Of a stretch of DNA of 33,255 nucleotides, positions 24,045-32,298 are shown piece after piece; positions within the stretch are counted from its first letter, which is position 1, and every line of letters begins with the position of its first letter. Where the stretch lies: contig JACAEK010000045.1 of the NCBI GenBank assembly GCA_013388895.1, positions 1-33,255 on the forward strand. Direction: 5' to 3'. Source of the stretch: Candidatus Bathyarchaeota archaeon (lineage in GTDB: Archaea > Thermoproteota > Bathyarchaeia > Bathyarchaeales > Bathycorpusculaceae). Made by a program: the position numbers and the translations under genes. The notes under the pieces are model-generated. The model was given only the letters and a program-made list of their open reading frames with translations. It was not told where the DNA came from and did no database searches.

Positions 24045-25295
24045 CTAACCGCTAGTGATCAGGGCAATTAGTAAGGCTATGGATGTCAAGCTATCTGCAA
24101 GGGAGCTCTCAAGGGGAATAACGAAGTTGTCAGGATTTAAACCTCTCTGAAAAGTCAAAATTGCAATGGCATAAGACAACAGAACGATTACGGCAACTGC
24201 GATTATGTTTGTTATGAACAACATAGAAATCAAACCTAGAAATAAATGTGGCGTGAACATAGCATTCATCGACAAAGACAAAGCTGCCAAGACGACAAAT
24301 AATACGAGCGATGCTGTCCAAGCGCTAAAGATTTGCAGAGCATGATCTTTCATAGAAGTCAAAGAAGGTTTAAGCAAACCTAAAGCAAGCTTCGTTGTAG
24401 CTGTGGAGCCGACAACTGACCCAACATCGCCTACTAAGTCTATCAAAGCTGGGTAAACAGTGTAAATCTCTTTTCTACCTTGTACAATTGTACTTATTCT
24501 TTTCAAAACAGTGCCAGTAATATTGACAACAAACGCTACAACAAACATCGTAACCAAAGACTCTTTCACAGTCTTCACAAATTCCTCTGAACGAATGTTA
24601 CGAGGCAGAATGTAAAGTATCAAGATAATATGCACCAAAACAATTAAGACAAGAGCGTGTTTACCCGCATCAAAAAGGAAGAACAAGTTCAAGGTCAAGA
24701 CATAGCATAGTGTTATGAAAATGTCTGCTGTAGTTGACATTATGGGGTATACAACAACATCGGGATCTAAACCTCTTTTGAATGTTAGGAACGCTACGTT
24801 CATTGTAGCCAACGTAAGTAATAATCCTAAAGCCATAGTCGACATCACAACTAACAAAATTGCTGGGAAATCTGCCAGAGTAATACCCCAGAACATTAGA
24901 CCAAAGACTAAAGAAACTGCGCTCATTGCGACACTGGTCAGCAAAGTCACGAAAATTAGAGCTGCAACTAACCTATAGAAACTTGAGCTGTTCTTGTAAA
25001 GCCGCGGATAAATTGTGCCAATATGTAATGCTGTGCTTAAGCGTCCACTGAGCAGCCCACCTATAACGCCTTTCGCACTTACTATAGCAGGATATATTGC
25101 TATCGCCCATGGAGAGAGCTGAAAAACATTGAGTTGAGAGGCTACCATGAATCCTGCAAATAGTCCGCCAATATCGAAAGAATAAGCAATTAGCGTTTCT
25201 CTAAGTGTTCTAAAAAAAGCTTTTGATGATAGAATGTGGTTTCCATGGTTTAGGCTTTTGGCTGACTTCATAGCGTCCGCCTTCCGAATTTCCAT
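24045..25295 (-). CDS. MgtE/SLC41-type divalent cation transporter
   Basis: A 416-residue membrane protein made of two homologous halves, as in SLC41 rather than bacterial MgtE (which has one such domain plus cytoplasmic CBS domains). Paired signatures are YPAIVSAKGVIGGLLSGRLS with YPALIDLVGDVGSVVGSTAT, and KRGLDPDVVVYPIMSTTADI with QRGLNPDNFVIPLESSLADS. The acidic residues in these repeats line the cation path in the family. Mg2+ is the likely substrate. No N-terminal sensor domain is present; the two PhoU-TrkA_C proteins downstream may supply regulation. Confidence 0.9.
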   Translation of the reverse strand: MEIRKADAMKSAKSLNHGNHILSSKAFFRTLRETLIAYSFDIGGLFAGFMVASQLNVFQLSPWAIAIYPAIVSAKGVIGGLLSGRLSTALHIGTIYPRLYKNSSSFYRLVAALIFVTLLTSVAMSAVSLVFGLMFWGITLADFPAILLVVMSTMALGLLLTLATMNVAFLTFKRGLDPDVVVYPIMSTTADIFITLCYVLTLNLFFLFDAGKHALVLIVLVHIILILYILPRNIRSEEFVKTVKESLVTMFVVAFVVNITGTVLKRISTIVQGRKEIYTVYPALIDLVGDVGSVVGSTATTKLALGLLKPSLTSMKDHALQIFSAWTASLVLFVVLAALSLSMNAMFTPHLFLGLISMLFITNIIAVAVIVLLSYAIAILTFQRGLNPDNFVIPLESSLADSLTSIALLIALITSG

Positions 25296-25513
25296 CGTCC
25301 TCGCCCATCCATAGGCACCCCTTCAACCAAGCTTTGATACGTGAGCCTTCAAGCTCCACCTTTATGTTCGCTCCTAAACCTTAGGAAGGTGATACAAAAC
25401 CACTTAAATACGTTTCCAAATAAATGCATAACAGTAATCTATATTCAAAATTCGCAACCGTTTTAATTAGTTGTATTCTAACCTTTTCCGTAATTCTGGC
25501 CAAGGTGAGAACT

Positions 25514-25702
25514 GTGTATATTACTTGGATAAAAATTGACGAAACTCTACCATGGATTGAGCTCAAAGGCGAACATGCAACAAAAAGAGAGGCAAAGAAG
25601 GCTGCAGAAAAAGCTCTAAAGAGCGCAAGAATAAAGATCACGAAATTGTCCGAAAAGAAAGAACATGTAAAGATGCTGGTTGTAGCAAGGACTAGACGCT
25701 AA
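25514..25702 (+). CDS. Small basic protein of unknown function
   Basis: 62 residues from GTG 25514: YITWIKIDETLPWIELKGEH, then a Lys/Ala-rich helix and a basic end (MLVVARTRR). A beta-alpha-beta nucleic-acid-binding type fold is possible. AAGGTGA ends 5 nt before this GTG, and a TATA-like TTTTAATTA lies near 25459. An in-frame ATG at 25424 would add 30 residues with a hydrophobic stretch (KFATVLISCILTFSVILA) and turn it into a membrane-anchored protein. Both starts remain open. Confidence 0.65.
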   Translation: MYITWIKIDETLPWIELKGEHATKREAKKAAEKALKSARIKITKLSEKKEHVKMLVVARTRR

Positions 25703-25761
25703 ATCAAGGGATTGGGCTTCGTTTATTATTGGAATTCTGCAATGGAAACACATCGGCAATT

Positions 25762-26727
25762 CTAAAACAGATGCTTATCGATCAAGAAAGGTCTTCCGCC
25801 CACCTTGCTTTTTATCGTATTTGAGAAACCTAGATTGTGCAATCTTTCAGCCACAGTGTCCATATTAGAGGTGTAAGTGTTAAGGAAAACCGACGGTCCA
25901 GTATCTATTGAATACCATACTGGTATGCCCTCTAGTCGCATTTGTTGAACTGCTTTTATTATGCGTATTGTTTCTGGTTCCCAGAGAATCATGTGCGTCT
26001 TTCCAGTCATAGTGCTTGCATGTAGGCTTAGGCTGTCTTCCTCAGCAAGCCTACCTATGGTAGCAAGATTTCCGGTTTTTATGGCGTTTTTCATTGTTTT
26101 AACGAGTTTTGCCACGTGTTCAAGCCTAGCCTTAAACATAGGTGAACTAAGAACTTCGTTGTGTGCCTCGTCTGTTTTAATAGACGCAGAAACAGGGACA
26201 ATAACCATGCTAAAGTCAAAGGCGTTTGGCTCAACTATAGGTTCAGCATACGACTTTCCATTTTTGTCAGCATACCAGATTGCGAAACTTCCTGCTAGGC
26301 TTCTTGTAGCAGAGCCCGCGCCTAATCTAACCAATTCGGAAAGTGCCATGTAATCTATGTCAAACTCTAAGGCAGCGCATGCTGCAACACCTAAAGCTGC
26401 AAATCCAGAAGCAGAAAAACCAAGTCCTTTTCCACCTGTTACGCTGTTTTGAGTAACCGTTTTGAAATATTTGGAATATCCTGTTATGCTTCTTATCTTA
26501 TCAAAAACCATCTGTACTCTTCTAAACTCGTTGCCTTCAGCCCTTTTACCGTTAATTATTATTAAATCTTGATTTAGTGAACTGGCAGTTTCAACAGTAG
26601 TGGCGGTGTGTAAGGCGCCAATGCAGACGGATATGCTGTCATGGAAAGGAATCCTTAACTTAATATCCTTTAACCCATGATACTTGATCAGGCCTTGAAT
26701 TGGATGCGCAACCGCCGTTGACTTCAT
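25762..26727 (-). CDS. Diphosphomevalonate/phosphomevalonate decarboxylase-family protein
   Basis: A 321-residue GHMP-superfamily enzyme of the mevalonate pathway for archaeal lipids. Visible are IKYHGLKD (12-21 region, usually KYWGKRD), the ATP loop GKGLGFSASGFAAL (99-112), RLGAGSATRSLAGSFAIW (134 on), and the catalytic Asp275 in YSIDTGPSVFL. The Trp and second Lys of the first motif are replaced by His and Leu. That Lys sits near the substrate phosphates in classical enzymes, so the substrate could be a different mevalonate phosphate. ATG 26727 is used; a TTG two codons earlier is possible. Its leader contains the 41-bp repeat. Confidence 0.85.
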   Translation of the reverse strand: MKSTAVAHPIQGLIKYHGLKDIKLRIPFHDSISVCIGALHTATTVETASSLNQDLIIINGKRAEGNEFRRVQMVFDKIRSITGYSKYFKTVTQNSVTGGKGLGFSASGFAALGVAACAALEFDIDYMALSELVRLGAGSATRSLAGSFAIWYADKNGKSYAEPIVEPNAFDFSMVIVPVSASIKTDEAHNEVLSSPMFKARLEHVAKLVKTMKNAIKTGNLATIGRLAEEDSLSLHASTMTGKTHMILWEPETIRIIKAVQQMRLEGIPVWYSIDTGPSVFLNTYTSNMDTVAERLHNLGFSNTIKSKVGGRPFLIDKHLF

Positions 26728-26748
26728 ACTCAATTAACTCTCAAACGT

Positions 26749-26789
26749 TGGCGCCGGGGAAGGGATTTCGGCACCAATTTACCAGTAAA
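26749..26789. repeat. 41-bp direct repeat, copy 1 (leader of the mevalonate decarboxylase gene)
   Basis: The sequence starts TGGCGCCGGGGAAGGGATTT and ends ACCAATTTACCAGTAAA. It matches 32299-32339 at 39 of 41 positions in the same orientation. On the minus strand TGGTGCCG pairs with CGGCGCCA around a 12-nt loop. The end contains TTTACCAGTAAA, nearly a palindrome. A minus-strand TATA-like TAAATA (26799-26804) would start RNA near the hairpin, so the mevalonate gene's leader probably begins with it. Confidence 0.9.
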
Positions 26790-26798
26790 AGGATGCGC

Positions 26799-26804
26799 TA
26801 TTTA
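26799..26804 (-). promoter_or_regulatory. TATA-like box next to repeat copy 1
   Basis: CATAAATAG on the minus strand. Counting about 25 bp places the RNA start near 26776, about 50 nt before the decarboxylase ATG and at the base of the repeat hairpin. A second TATA-like GTATATAA lies near 26820-26827. Confidence 0.4.
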
Positions 26805-26868
26805 TGTGTGCGTGCAACGGTTATATACCCGTCTATTTGGACTGAAATATGTTTACTCTTAGTATGTG

Positions 26869-27888
26869 TTAATCCAGCACAGATTCTATATTCAGATTGA
26901 GTACTATTTCCGCGATATCACTGGCGTACTCTGCTGTTCTTCTTACGCTTTCAATGAGCAACCTTAAATTGGCGATTTCTTCGATTCCAGTCTTCTGAGA
27001 TGAAAGAACCGCTTCTTTTTCTAATTTGGCAATTTCTTTTGCTTTTTCAATGACGTGCTCAGCAAGGTTGAAATCGTGTTTGAATAGCGAATCTATCGCA
27101 TCCTCAAACGCTGAAATGGCTAAAGTGCTCATGTTCTCGATTTTTCTGAGAACCTCGTCATCTATGCGTTTCTTCAACGGCAAAACATTTTCTGCAATAC
27201 TAGCTGCATGGTCCGCTGTTCTCTCAACAGACTTAGTTATGAGCCTGTAGCCAAGACAGTCTCTTGCAGTGGACAAACCTATTTCTTGGATGATTCTTGG
27301 GTTTTCTATTGCCGTTTTTAGTTGGCGAATGATATACATGTTGAATCTGTCAACTTCATCGTCTGTTTTAGTTACTTCTCTGGCCGACTGTAAGTCGATG
27401 TTTTCTAATGCGGTTATGGCATCTCTATGCATCGATGCGGCTATGATAGACATCCTTCTCAACGCACTCTGAACAGAAAGTTCAGGATAATTCAGCAAGA
27501 CTTGTAATGTCAATTCTGTTGGTGTATCTGTCACTATTTCTGTGCCGACTAGATAACGTCTGGCGAAGTCTTTGAGTTCGTTTCTTTGCCTTGGTGACAA
27601 TTGCTGGTTTCTTTCAGCTTTCATGTGCAGTAGGTTGTAACCCACCAGATAGGTAGAAACAACCTTTCTTATTATCGCACTGGGATCGTCATTTGCCAAA
27701 ACTTTGACGAATGCCTCGTTACTTTTCTCCTGTTTTGCAAGCTCTGAGGGCATTACTAGCAGTGCTCCACCCTCTTCGCTAAGATTCAAGGCACTGCCCT
27801 TTTTCAGTTGGTTTCTTACGATCCATTTCTTCGGCAACGAGATTATGTATGTAGACCCGCCTGTGATTTGAAGTTTTCTTGTTTCCAT
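26869..27888 (-). CDS. AbrB-like/PhoU phosphate regulator
   Basis: 339 residues: an N-terminal swapped-hairpin AbrB/SpoVT DNA-binding domain (RKLQITGGSTYIISLPKKWI, residues 4-23 on) fused to two PhoU helical repeats (about 85-330, with the Glu/Asp metal-binding patterns RTADHAASIAENV and RRTAEYASDIAEIV). This architecture is typical of archaeal regulators next to pst genes. ATG 27888 follows GGGAA and matches the family start; ATG 27930 lies before the predicted RNA start. It diverges from pstS with 163 bp between, so it probably controls both promoters. Confidence 0.9.
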   Translation of the reverse strand: METRKLQITGGSTYIISLPKKWIVRNQLKKGSALNLSEEGGALLVMPSELAKQEKSNEAFVKVLANDDPSAIIRKVVSTYLVGYNLLHMKAERNQQLSPRQRNELKDFARRYLVGTEIVTDTPTELTLQVLLNYPELSVQSALRRMSIIAASMHRDAITALENIDLQSAREVTKTDDEVDRFNMYIIRQLKTAIENPRIIQEIGLSTARDCLGYRLITKSVERTADHAASIAENVLPLKKRIDDEVLRKIENMSTLAISAFEDAIDSLFKHDFNLAEHVIEKAKEIAKLEKEAVLSSQKTGIEEIANLRLLIESVRRTAEYASDIAEIVLNLNIESVLD

Positions 27889-27945
27889 TACTTGTTTCCC
27901 GTGGTTATCTGCCAATGTGGATACCTTCATAGCAATACATGTGTC

Positions 27946-27955
27946 TATTTATAAA
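27946..27955 (-). promoter_or_regulatory. TATA box of the AbrB-PhoU gene
   Basis: TTTATAAATA on the minus strand, about 62 bp before ATG 27888, predicts RNA from near 27924. This supports the 27888 start over 27930. Confidence 0.5.
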
Positions 27956-28002
27956 TTCTTTTTATATATAGTTTATTGTTACCTATATTTTTTACTTAGA
28001 GA

Positions 28003-28012
28003 AAGTATATAT
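28003..28012 (+). promoter_or_regulatory. TATA box of the pst operon
   Basis: AAGTATATAT lies 40-49 bp before the pstS ATG and predicts a leader of about 18 nt with AAGGTGA as ribosome-binding site. A further AT-rich TTTATATATA (27961-27970) lies between the two divergent promoters and could be a regulator site or a second promoter. Confidence 0.55.
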
Positions 28013-28051
28013 GAGAACTTCAGTTCTATACAGAGCGAAAAAGGTGAAAAC

Positions 28052-28978
28052 ATGAAACGACGAACAACAATACTGACGATCGTGATCATAGCAATCATTG
28101 CAGTCAGCTTGGCATATTGGTACAACACTACTGCAACCCAGAAACTCTCTGGCACGATCGAAATCGACGGCTCAAGCACAGTCTTTCCGATCACACAAGC
28201 TGTTGCGGAAGAGTTTCAGAAAACAGACCCTGATGTGAGAGTGAACATTGGCGTTTCAGGCACTGGCGGCGGCTTCAAGCGATTTACAGCAGGTGATACA
28301 GACATCAGTGATGCATCGCGCCCAATCAAGGCTTCAGAAGCGCAAATAGCTGAACAAAATGGCATCGAATACATAGAGTTTGAAATAGCCCTAGATGGGC
28401 TGGCTGTGGTTGTTAACAAAGGCAATACATGGGTCGATTATATGACCGTGCAGGAGCTTAACATGACATGGAAACCGAACAGCACAGTCTACAAGTGGAG
28501 CGACATTCGTCCAGAGTGGCCGGACCAGCCAATAATTCTCTATGGACCTGGAATGGACTCGGGAACATTCGATTACTTTACCGAAGTAATTGTTGGAACT
28601 GTAGATTCCATCAGATCTACTGATGAATGGACATCCAGTGAAGACGATAATGTTTTGGTTCAGGGCGTTGCTGGAGACTCACAAGCTTTAGGATATTTCG
28701 GCTACGCATATTATAAAGAAAACACTGACAAACTGAAAATTGTGCCAATAGACTCTGGCAGTGGCCCTGTGACACCTTCGGACGAAACTGTGAATTCTGG
28801 TCAATACACGCCTTTGTCTCGACCCTTATTCATATACGTGAACAAGGAGTCACTTGCCCGGGATGAAGTCAAAGCTTTCGTGCGATTCTACATGGAAAAT
28901 GCATTGCAGTTGGTCGCAGAAGTCGGCTATACACCTCTACCCAGTTCGGTATACGTAGAAAACCTTTCAAAGCTTTAG
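28052..28978 (+). CDS. pstS: Phosphate ABC transporter, substrate-binding protein
   Basis: 308 residues. An N-terminal hydrophobic segment (about 6-23, ILTIVIIAIIAVSLAYW) anchors or exports it. The phosphate-binding motifs follow: IDGSSTVFPIT, the glycine-rich GVSGTGGGFKRF, DISDASRPI, and GMDSGTFDYF. It captures phosphate outside the cell for PstCAB. ATG 28052 is set by AAGGTGA; the frame is open upstream but lacks an SD. No lipobox Cys is seen. Confidence 0.95.
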   Translation: MKRRTTILTIVIIAIIAVSLAYWYNTTATQKLSGTIEIDGSSTVFPITQAVAEEFQKTDPDVRVNIGVSGTGGGFKRFTAGDTDISDASRPIKASEAQIAEQNGIEYIEFEIALDGLAVVVNKGNTWVDYMTVQELNMTWKPNSTVYKWSDIRPEWPDQPIILYGPGMDSGTFDYFTEVIVGTVDSIRSTDEWTSSEDDNVLVQGVAGDSQALGYFGYAYYKENTDKLKIVPIDSGSGPVTPSDETVNSGQYTPLSRPLFIYVNKESLARDEVKAFVRFYMENALQLVAEVGYTPLPSSVYVENLSKL

Positions 28979-28983
28979 CAAAA

Positions 28984-29000
28984 AACCTAAAGCCTTTTTT
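28984..29000 (+). terminator. Oligo-T stretch between pstS and pstC
   Basis: ACCTAAAGCC followed by six T in the 48-bp gap after pstS. Archaeal polymerases stop at such runs, so partial termination here would give more PstS than PstC, as is common in pst operons. Confidence 0.35.
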
Positions 29001-29026
29001 CTAAGTCGTCACATGGAGTCTACACT

Positions 29027-29941
29027 GTGAAATCAAAATCCAGAGCAAAAGCAAAGAAAACAACACGAAAAATAGAAGAGAAAATAATTGAAAGACTGCT
29101 TTTTGCAAGCGCCACAGTTTCTGTAATTACGACGCTGGCAATTCTTGGAGTGTTGCTGTTCGAAGCTATAGGTTTTTTCAGGCAGGTGTCTATAATCGAA
29201 TTCTTCACTGGCACTAAGTGGACTCCTTTAATCCAACCTCAACATTTTGGTGTCATCCCGTTGATTTGGGGCACCATTCTAGTGACCATAATCGCTTTAG
29301 GCGTTGCCGCGCCCGTGGGACTTGGCAGCGCCATTTTTCTTAGTGAATATGCGCCAGACAAGCTGCGCAGAATTGTGAAACCCGTTCTTGAACTCTTGGC
29401 TGGAGTGCCCACAGTAGTCTACGGATATTTCGCACTCACATTCATTACCCCTTTTCTCAAACAAAATGTTTTTCCAGAAATGATCGTTTTTAACGCTCTG
29501 AGCGCGGGCTTAGTTATGGGCATAATGATTATTCCCATGATTTCTTCGCTGAGCGAAGATGCAATGCTGGCGGTACCTCAATCTTTCAGGGAAGGAGCCT
29601 ATGCTTTGGGCGCACGGAAGCACGAAGTTGCTCTTCGAGTGGTAATTCCCTCAGCCCTTTCAGGAATAGTAGCTTCGTTCATTCTTGCCATATCTCGAGC
29701 GATCGGCGAGACGATGATCGTAAGCATCGCAGGTGGTTCCACACCGAGATTGACTCTCAACCCGCTTGAAAGCATACAGACGATGACGGCTTACATAGCT
29801 CAGATCAGCTTAGGCGAAACACCATTTGGAAGTCTCGAGTACCGAACAATCTTTTCTGTTGGTCTCACCCTCTTTTTGATGACTATGGCAGTGAATCTCT
29901 TTGGCCAGTGGGTGGCGAAACGTTATTGGAAGAGGTATTGA
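29027..29941 (+). CDS. pstC: Phosphate ABC transporter, permease
   Basis: A 304-residue integral membrane protein with about six helices. The permease-ATPase contact loop is [27 protein letters not shown], with the conserved EAA-like pattern. The N-terminus is basic ([14 protein letters not shown]). The start is GTG 29027, with GGAGTC 8 nt before it. Pairs with PstA to form the phosphate channel. Confidence 0.95.
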   Translation: MKSKSRAKAKKTTRKIEEKIIERLLFASATVSVITTLAILGVLLFEAIGFFRQVSIIEFFTGTKWTPLIQPQHFGVIPLIWGTILVTIIALGVAAPVGLGSAIFLSEYAPDKLRRIVKPVLELLAGVPTVVYGYFALTFITPFLKQNVFPEMIVFNALSAGLVMGIMIIPMISSLSEDAMLAVPQSFREGAYALGARKHEVALRVVIPSALSGIVASFILAISRAIGETMIVSIAGGSTPRLTLNPLESIQTMTAYIAQISLGETPFGSLEYRTIFSVGLTLFLMTMAVNLFGQWVAKRYWKRY

Positions 29942-29943
29942 CT

Positions 29944-30816
29944 ATGGCGGTCAAAAATGTTAGAAGAAGCAATCTGACGCGTAGCATTAAGAGGGTTGTA
30001 GTTTACGCCTTTTGCGTAACTTCTATTTTGATAGGCCTGATCAGTTTGGTTGCCCTATTGTTTGATACTTTTCAGGATGGACTACCTTGGTTGAGTCCGC
30101 GATTCCTCACTAGCTTCTGGTCCCGTCATCCAGAAGAAGCTGGAATAGTGGCAGCTCTCGCGGGTAGCATCTGGATTGTCGGCTTAACTGCTGCTTTCTC
30201 ATTTCCATTGGGAGTTAGCGCTGCTTTGTATCTTGAAGAGTACGCATCAAAAAACTGGTTTACTTCTTTTATTCGGTTGAACATAGTGAACCTGGCAGGA
30301 GTTCCTTCTATTGTCTACGGGATTTTGGGTCTAGGCTTGTTTGTTGAGGCTTTGGCTTTGGGACGAAGTCTTATGGCAGGTGCACTCACGATGACGTTGC
30401 TTATCCTGCCGACAATCATCATCGCATCTCAAGAAGCCATACGCAGTGTTCCAAGAGCTTATCGTGAGGGAGCTTACGCTTTAGGAGCCACGCCATGGCA
30501 GGTGACGCGCGGAGTTGTCTTGCCCCAAGCATTTCCGGGCATATTGACCGGGACTATTCTGGCTTTGTCTCGTGCAATAGGAGAGGCTGCTCCGCTCATA
30601 GTTATTTCTGGTCTCGTCTACGTCAGGTTCGTCCCCACAGGCCCCCTAGACAGTTTCACGGTAATGCCCTTGCAGATTTTCAACTGGGTGACTCTTCCCC
30701 AACCTGAATTTCGTGGTCTGGCCGCTGCGGGCATCATAGTTCTCTTGACTGTTCTTTTAAGCATGAACTCCATTGCCATCTACATCCGCAACCGCTATCA
30801 AAAACGTGCAAGGTGA
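29944..30816 (+). CDS. pstA: Phosphate ABC transporter, permease
   Basis: 290 residues, six predicted helices, and the EAA-like loop [27 protein letters not shown], which touches PstB. ATG 29944 comes 2 nt after the pstC stop and follows GGAAGAGG; an earlier in-frame start would lie inside pstC. Typical PstA features such as [19 protein letters not shown] are intact. Confidence 0.95.
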   Translation: MAVKNVRRSNLTRSIKRVVVYAFCVTSILIGLISLVALLFDTFQDGLPWLSPRFLTSFWSRHPEEAGIVAALAGSIWIVGLTAAFSFPLGVSAALYLEEYASKNWFTSFIRLNIVNLAGVPSIVYGILGLGLFVEALALGRSLMAGALTMTLLILPTIIIASQEAIRSVPRAYREGAYALGATPWQVTRGVVLPQAFPGILTGTILALSRAIGEAAPLIVISGLVYVRFVPTGPLDSFTVMPLQIFNWVTLPQPEFRGLAAAGIIVLLTVLLSMNSIAIYIRNRYQKRAR

Positions 30817-30829
30817 AATAGGTGAAAAC

Positions 30830-31582
30830 GTGAGCAAGGTTGACGTGCGTGGTTTAAACGTCTGGTTTAAAGATAACCACGTTCTTAAAGACATAAAAAT
30901 AGGAACCGAACCGAACGCAGTTACAGCAGTCATGGGACCTTCGGGCTGCGGGAAAACAACTTTCATCAGAGCAATAAACAGACTCAATGAACTAATAGAA
31001 GGTAGCCGAACAACAGGAGAAGTCTACATCGACGGCGAAAATATCTACAGCAAAAAAACAGACATTTTCGACCTAAGAAGACGCGTAGGAATGGTTTTCC
31101 AGAAACCCAACCCTTTTCCGAAATCCATCTTTGATAACATAGCATTCGGCCCCAGAATTCACGGTACTGAAGATGAAAAGGAACTGCAAAGAACAGTGGA
31201 AACCAGTCTGAAAGAAGCAGCACTCTGGGAAGAAGTTCATGGTCGACTTGAAGATTCCGCCTTGGACTTGTCTGGAGGCCAACAGCAGAGACTTTGCATC
31301 GCAAGAGCTCTCGCAGTTAATCCTGAAATCATTCTTTTGGACGAGCCATGTAGCGCTTTGGACCCGGCTGCGACCGCAAAGATAGAGGCACTAATGCGAA
31401 AGCTGGCAGAGAAATACACTGTAATAATTGTCACTCACAACATGCAGCAGGCTGCAAGAGTGTCAGACTATACAATATTTCTATATCTAGGAGAACTAGT
31501 CGAGTATGGAATCACGAAGAACGTATTTGAAAATCCAAAGAGTGAATTGACGGAGAAATATATAACAGGAGAGTTTGGCTAG
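30830..31582 (+). CDS. pstB: Phosphate ABC transporter, ATP-binding protein
   Basis: A 250-residue ATPase. Walker [11 protein letters not shown]-loop [10 protein letters not shown], signature [15 protein letters not shown], Walker [14 protein letters not shown] and the switch His in VTHNMQQA are all present. PFPKSIFDN is the PstB-typical segment. The start is GTG 30830, 5 nt after AGGTGAAA; the longer frame begins inside pstA. Confidence 0.96.
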   Translation: MSKVDVRGLNVWFKDNHVLKDIKIGTEPNAVTAVMGPSGCGKTTFIRAINRLNELIEGSRTTGEVYIDGENIYSKKTDIFDLRRRVGMVFQKPNPFPKSIFDNIAFGPRIHGTEDEKELQRTVETSLKEAALWEEVHGRLEDSALDLSGGQQQRLCIARALAVNPEIILLDEPCSALDPAATAKIEALMRKLAEKYTVIIVTHNMQQAARVSDYTIFLYLGELVEYGITKNVFENPKSELTEKYITGEFG

Positions 31583-31592
31583 GGAAGAATAA

Positions 31593-32237
31593 ATGAGCAG
31601 AATAATAGATGTTGGTTTGGAAGAACTGTCAGTAATGCTTTGCAGAATGGGAGAACTCACTTACGAAACGGTTTCCTTATCGCTAAAAGGATGCCTCAAC
31701 GGCACAAATGTGCACTCTCAGGTTCGTGAAATGTCGGATGCTCTTGTCTCTATGTCTGATCAAGCTGAAGACAAAACATTTGAACTTATCGCACGGTTTC
31801 AACCAGTAGCATCCGACCTCAGAACTATAAAATCATATATGAAAATAGCCTACGACTTTGCCCGATACAGCAGATACGCCCTCGACATATCCTACATCAA
31901 TGAACGTCTCGGCGGACTGAAAGAATGCGAAGAGTGGATACCTGCATACATAGAAAAGATGAGTGAAAAAGTCTTGAACATGGTCCGAACAAGCATTGAT
32001 TCCCTCAGAAACCACAACATAGAATTTGCTAAATCCATCGCCAAAACAGAGCAGGAAGTGGATGGATTGTATTTTGGATATCTTGACAGATTGGTTGAGG
32101 AAGCACCGACGACAAACAAGTGCACTATTTCCAGTGTCCTAATAGTCAGATACCTAGAACGAATAGCTGATCACGCAACGTACATCTGCGAATCAGTAAT
32201 CTACCTCGCAACTGGCGAAAAAATCACACTAAGATGA
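31593..32237 (+). CDS. phoU: Phosphate transport regulator PhoU
   Basis: 214 residues, all-helical, with two PhoU repeats. Metal-site patterns are SDQAEDKTFELIARFQPVAS with DLRTIKSYMKIAYDFARYSR, and then SIAKTEQEVDGLYFGYLD with RYLERIADHATYICESVIYL. It moderates PstSCAB activity and phosphate sensing. It is the last gene of the operon, 10 nt after pstB. This is a stand-alone PhoU, distinct from the AbrB-PhoU and PhoU-TrkA_C proteins nearby. Confidence 0.94.
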   Translation: MSRIIDVGLEELSVMLCRMGELTYETVSLSLKGCLNGTNVHSQVREMSDALVSMSDQAEDKTFELIARFQPVASDLRTIKSYMKIAYDFARYSRYALDISYINERLGGLKECEEWIPAYIEKMSEKVLNMVRTSIDSLRNHNIEFAKSIAKTEQEVDGLYFGYLDRLVEEAPTTNKCTISSVLIVRYLERIADHATYICESVIYLATGEKITLR

Positions 32238-32250
32238 TTACGTTTGAATT

Positions 32251-32274
32251 GGGCTTATTTTTCAGAAATAGCCT
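32251..32274. terminator. Hairpin after phoU
   Basis: GGCTTATTT and AAATAGCC form a stem of eight pairs with one bulge around a 5-nt loop, 14 nt after the phoU stop. The loop side on the plus strand is T-rich. It may end the pst mRNA. It would also form in minus-strand RNA from the repeat copy 2 promoter. Confidence 0.4.
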
Positions 32275-32298
32275 AACTTCTAGCTCTAACTGGTAAAA

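Noticed and set aside
25210-25385. Open minus-strand frame in the mgtE leader reading like a protein (NIKVELEGSRIKAWLKGCLW)
   Set aside because: It has no good start, runs into mgtE in another frame and ends soon after. It is probably chance or a remnant; not enough to call a gene.
26749-26770. The minus strand of the repeat ends in CCCCGGCGCCA, like a tRNA acceptor end with CCA, suggesting an integration site in a tRNA gene
   Set aside because: The part before it does not fit a T arm: the 5' T-stem strand and the TTC of the T loop are missing. The internal hairpin explains the sequence better.
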